NCBI GenBank assembly: GCA_945787485.1
Contig: CALZHV010000085.1
Span: forward strand, 1 to 8,495
Reading direction: 5' to 3'
DNA: 8,495 nt
Origin: an uncultured Lachnospiraceae bacterium
GTDB taxonomy: Bacteria > Bacillota > Clostridia > Lachnospirales > Lachnospiraceae
Shown here one piece after another: positions 5,774 through 8,495 of this stretch; position 1 is the stretch's first letter, and the number at the start of each line of letters is the position of its first letter. The notes under the pieces are model-generated. The model made no database searches. It worked only from the letters and a program-made list of their open reading frames with translations, and had not been told where the DNA came from. The position numbers and the translations under genes are program-made.

Positions 5774-6341
5774 CTAATTTTCCTCCTTTTCTATATTTTT
5801 CTACTATCATAAGAAGCATTATAAAAAATGATGTACTTACAATAGTTACTGAGATATTAAAAACAAAGAAATAAAATATAATTGCTGATACGCTCCAAAT
5901 TACGGAATTTATCATACTGATTCTACGATATTTCTTTTTTTCTTTCATTGTTAATGGCTTTTTTTCGTTTTCTATTGGAGCAAGGTAAAAAATAGTAATT
6001 AAAAACAGACTTAATATTATAACTATTAAATAAAAGGGAATATTTATATTTGATAATCCTAATACCGATAAAATTATTAGAGAAAACAAAAATTTACATT
6101 TTAAATATGTTTCTGAATGATATCCACCAGTGTAAATTCTTACTGTAATAAACATTATAAAAAATATTAAGACATTTTTTAATCTATTAAATATTAAACC
6201 AAAAATTAATGATATACAGAAATCTATAATACCTGACAATATTGTTTCATATCCATATATATATATTTCAATATCTTTCTTGTCAATTATTCCAATAGAA
6301 AATAAATAATTGGCTATCATTTTACTTGTGCGGTGAATCAT
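5754..6341 (-). CDS. agrB: AgrB accessory gene regulator, peptide-processing protease
   Basis: This 195-aa integral membrane cysteine endopeptidase would remove the C-terminal tail of AgrD and help form its ring. The catalytic pair is visible as H75 and C82 in RIYTGGYHSETYLKC, with the same 7-residue separation as H77/C84 of S. aureus AgrB. About six hydrophobic segments are present, with a conserved-looking basic loop APIENEKKPLTMKEKKK at 121-137. Length is normal for the family. I chose ATG 6341, which is preceded by an AGAAGTGAT-like ribosome binding site. A frame from TTG 6374 is possible but starts upstream of the predicted transcription start. The gene has its own promoter (6364-6392) in the gap after agrC and overlaps agrD. 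Confidence 0.92.
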   Translation of the reverse strand: MIHRTSKMIANYLFSIGIIDKKDIEIYIYGYETILSGIIDFCISLIFGLIFNRLKNVLIFFIMFITVRIYTGGYHSETYLKCKFLFSLIILSVLGLSNINIPFYLIVIILSLFLITIFYLAPIENEKKPLTMKEKKKYRRISMINSVIWSVSAIIFYFFVFNISVTIVSTSFFIMLLMIVEKYRKGGKLDEKSFC

Positions 6342-6363
6342 ATTATCACTTCTTTTCAAGTAA

Positions 6364-6392
6364 ATAATAACCAATTTTTAATCAAAAGTCAA
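6364..6392 (-). promoter_or_regulatory. Promoter of agrBD
   Basis: On the minus strand TTGACT (6392-6387) and TATTAT (6369-6364) are separated by 17 bases, in the 84-bp gap between agrC and agrB. Transcription would start near 6357, about 16 bases before the agrB ATG. Separate promoters for agrA-agrC and agrB-agrD would allow basal sensing and autoinduced signal production to be set independently. Confidence 0.65.
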
Positions 6393-6425
6393 CGAAATTT
6401 CCTAAACAGCATAAAATTTTCCTAT

Positions 6426-7724
6426 TCATAATATTTTTTTGCTTGGCAACCAGACATCAGCAATAAAGCTATTATTTTTTTCGTAAAAATCTATCATGCC
6501 CTGATTTTTTTCTATTGCTTCTCTTACAGCTTTCAAACCCATTCCGTGTATTTTTTTATCTTTTTTTGTGGTCTGTAAATTCGGATTAATTTTTAATACT
6601 GAATTCACCACACTATTTTTTATTATAATATTAACATATCCCTTTTTCATGGATATTTCAAAATAAATCGTATCCGAACACGCTTCAATAGCATTATCGA
6701 ACAAATTCCCCAATATTATACACATATCAACATCATCAATATCAAGTTCGAACGGATGTATATTCGTTATTACTTTCATATTTTGATTTTTGCATTGGAA
6801 TAATTTCAGATTGGAAATTACATCAATAACCTTATTTTGTGTTTTTACATAATGAAATCCTAAATCGAGTTTATTTTTTAACATATCATTTATATATTCT
6901 TCTGCTTTAATAATTTCATTTTCTGAAAGCAAGGCTAAAATGCATTGAAAGTGGTTTTTCATATCATGACGAATTTTTCTAATTTCATCATATCGTTTTT
7001 CAGATTCATATAATTGCGATTTATACATTTCTAACTGCATTTTATCTATAATCAGCGATGTTTTTTCTTTATTGTTCCTGCTTATCTTCATCATAAGAAT
7101 ATAAACCAATATATTAATTAACATCAAACTTATACCGGCACTTATAGAAAATAAACTATTCATAGATAAATTATATTTCATAGATAAAAGAAATATTTGA
7201 ATTTCAACGAACATAGTTGTTATAAAAATAACACTTAATGTAATCCACTCTGTAACGCTGAAAGTATATTCATCTTTTTTTTTCATTTTTACAATGAATC
7301 TTGTAATAATAAAAAACAAAAATTTTGTTATGAACAATATTGTTATTCTTAATATTCCTCGTTCTGTTATAAGTTCAGCTATGCTTTTTTCAAAAATTCT
7401 GCTGAAAATACTTAAGGTTATAAAATTTATTAGTAAAACAGAAGTATCGGTAATAAATGATGCAAATATTTTTTCGTAAGTAGTTCCTTTCAGAAAAATT
7501 TTTGCAATTATAAAGTTACCGATTATTCTTAAAGAACATAAAATTCCTTCAAAAATGATATAATAATTAAAAATAATCGTGATTACAGAATCAAAAAACA
7601 CAATTATTCCATAGCATAAGACGGTTTGACATTTCATTTTCGGATTCAAAAATTTTACCATAAAATCAGCATATATGTAATACTCAATTATTGTAACAAT
7701 ATATTCAACAATATTCCATATCAT
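6426..7724 (-). CDS. agrC: AgrC-type sensor histidine kinase
   Basis: This 432-aa membrane kinase has a sensor region of about six hydrophobic segments (residues 1-212) and a short coiled linker. It has an HPK10-type phosphorylation box with H253 in IRHDMKNHFQ, and a GHKL ATPase domain with an N box (N340-LFD-N344-AIEAC) and a G box (HGMGLKAVREAI, 393-404). It should detect the AgrD-derived peptide outside the cell and phosphorylate AgrA. ATG 7724 lies 2 bases after the agrA stop, with GGGAG just upstream inside the end of agrA, so the two are tightly coupled. Length and layout are normal for AgrC and related FsrC/BlpH-like kinases. The gene is strikingly AT-rich, rich in Ile, Lys and Asn. 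Confidence 0.92.
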   Translation of the reverse strand: MIWNIVEYIVTIIEYYIYADFMVKFLNPKMKCQTVLCYGIIVFFDSVITIIFNYYIIFEGILCSLRIIGNFIIAKIFLKGTTYEKIFASFITDTSVLLINFITLSIFSRIFEKSIAELITERGILRITILFITKFLFFIITRFIVKMKKKDEYTFSVTEWITLSVIFITTMFVEIQIFLLSMKYNLSMNSLFSISAGISLMLINILVYILMMKISRNNKEKTSLIIDKMQLEMYKSQLYESEKRYDEIRKIRHDMKNHFQCILALLSENEIIKAEEYINDMLKNKLDLGFHYVKTQNKVIDVISNLKLFQCKNQNMKVITNIHPFELDIDDVDMCIILGNLFDNAIEACSDTIYFEISMKKGYVNIIIKNSVVNSVLKINPNLQTTKKDKKIHGMGLKAVREAIEKNQGMIDFYEKNNSFIADVWLPSKKIL

Positions 7725-7726
7725 TT

Positions 7727-8437
7727 CTACAGCTCCCTTGAAAAACGTACAAACTGCATTTTTACATTTTCATACTTTCCTCTGCTGATCGGTAAAGATT
7801 GTCCATTATCTAAAACAATTTCTTTTTGCTTTATGATGTTTATATACTGGAAATTAACAAGATAACTCTGATGTATCCTTATAAATCCATATTCAGCTAT
7901 TTCATTTTCAATATCTTTAAGATTTCCATTTGCAATAAAATCTTTATTATCATTCATATAAACAGTTAATTTATGACTTCTGACTTCTATAAAAATAATC
8001 TTATTAATCTGAATCATCTTTTTTCCATAGTCTGTTGAAAATGTTTTTACTATAGTTTCTTTTTCTCTTTTATAAATAAAATTTTTCAATGCTTCATATA
8101 TTTCAGAATCAAATTTCAATTTTCTTATAAATCGAAACGGACTGTATTTTATCGCATCATAAACAAAATCATCTTTATTAGTAACGAATATTATTTCAAT
8201 ATCTATATCTTTCCCACGAAGTTTTTTAGCAATATCCATTCCGGTAATATCTGGCATATCAATATCAAGAATAATTAAATCAAATTTATAATTGTCAAAT
8301 TGATTTAATAAAGTTATTCCGTCTGTAAAAACATAAATTTCATATTCCTCTGAAAATAAATCCAATATATTTTTTATTTTCTTTTGCTCCATATCTGTGA
8401 TTATTTTTTCATCATCTACAATTGCAATTCTAATCAT
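7727..8437 (-). CDS. agrA: AgrA-type LytTR response regulator
   Basis: This 236-aa regulator has a receiver domain (residues 1-120) with acidic pocket D8/D9, phosphoacceptor D58 in LIILDIDMPD, T86, and the conserved Lys near 106. A LytTR DNA-binding domain follows (about 130-233) with its typical IFIEVRSHKLTVY and IRIHQSYLVN stretches. It would be phosphorylated by the adjacent AgrC and bind paired repeats at promoters. I chose ATG 8437 because GAGG lies 6 nt upstream; the ATG at 8449 contains that GAGG in its own codons and has no ribosome binding site. It ends with TAG 2 bases before agrC. The target promoters are probably the agr promoters and the dockerin genes next door, which is inference. 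Confidence 0.92.
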   Translation of the reverse strand: MIRIAIVDDEKIITDMEQKKIKNILDLFSEEYEIYVFTDGITLLNQFDNYKFDLIILDIDMPDITGMDIAKKLRGKDIDIEIIFVTNKDDFVYDAIKYSPFRFIRKLKFDSEIYEALKNFIYKREKETIVKTFSTDYGKKMIQINKIIFIEVRSHKLTVYMNDNKDFIANGNLKDIENEIAEYGFIRIHQSYLVNFQYINIIKQKEIVLDNGQSLPISRGKYENVKMQFVRFSREL

Positions 8438-8471
8438 AAAATTCCTCATTTTTTTAAACTTAAATCTTTGT

Positions 8472-8484
8472 TTATACAGTATAA
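8472..8484 (-). promoter_or_regulatory. Likely -10 region and dyad upstream of agrA
   Basis: A perfect dyad (TTATAC-A-GTATAA) lies 35 bases before the agrA start. On the minus strand it contains TATACT (8483-8478), a good -10 element; the matching -35 would be beyond the window edge. The overlap of a dyad with a -10 suggests an operator, but no regulator can be named. Confidence 0.4.
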
Positions 8485-8495
8485 CACAATATGCC

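Noticed and set aside
6387..6420. Paired LytTR/AgrA binding repeats upstream of the agrBD promoter
   Set aside because: Two GTT-containing stretches are present, but their spacing (14 bases) and flanks do not fit the usual direct-repeat pattern.
7294..7865. Plus-strand open frames opposite agrC and agrA
   Set aside because: They are antisense to genes with clear kinase and LytTR motifs and result from the AT-rich composition.
8438..8449. agrA start at ATG 8449
   Set aside because: No ribosome binding site precedes it, and its own second and third codons form the GAGG that serves ATG 8437.
1..8495. CRISPR arrays, tRNA or rRNA genes, insertion sequences, integrase or attachment sites
   Set aside because: No regularly spaced repeats, cloverleaf sequences, transposase or recombinase motifs, or terminal repeats were seen in the window.

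Overview
The window looks like a piece of a low-GC gut or rumen Firmicute, most likely Ruminococcus or a close relative. The evidence is two co-directional secreted-protein genes with type I dockerin repeats of the ruminococcal style (xxSDASxxLAxYA), one of which also carries a cohesin-like domain, together with clostridial-type agr genes and a Firmicutes-type mobC/relaxase pair. The species cannot be fixed from sequence alone.

Left part (1-2565) is a mobilization module. A partial unknown gene leaves the window on the minus strand; its ribosome binding site lies inside a perfect hairpin. Pointing the other way, a consensus promoter and a strong terminator bracket a ~110-nt structured transcript with no convincing ORF, a candidate small RNA. 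A second consensus promoter then precedes a nested palindrome plus a G5/C5 hairpin (probable oriT region), mobC (ribbon-helix-helix accessory protein), a MOBP-type relaxase, and a coiled-coil/multi-membrane-segment protein. The last gene starts inside the relaxase gene in another frame, giving a 296-bp coding overlap. Back-to-back terminators at 2534-2618 close this part.

Right part (2656-8495) is entirely on the minus strand, so it is read from the right edge: agrA (LytTR response regulator), agrC (HPK10-type sensor kinase), agrB (peptide-processing membrane protease), agrD (43-aa autoinducer precursor), a small secreted cohesin-dockerin protein, then a 631-aa secreted dockerin protein with an apparent papain-like Cys/His/Asp site. 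The agr genes are visibly more AT-rich than the mobilization genes. Promoter-like sequences lie before agrA, before agrB, and directly after agrD in front of the cohesin-dockerin gene.

Working model (inference): AgrB matures AgrD, AgrC/AgrA sense it, and the circuit controls the adjacent secreted dockerin proteins, i.e. a quorum-sensing switch for cellulosome-type surface or protease functions. Two oddities stand out. The cohesin-dockerin frame is intact over 274 codons except for one amber codon just after the signal peptide. The AgrD peptide has its cysteine unusually close to the conserved QPKEP segment.
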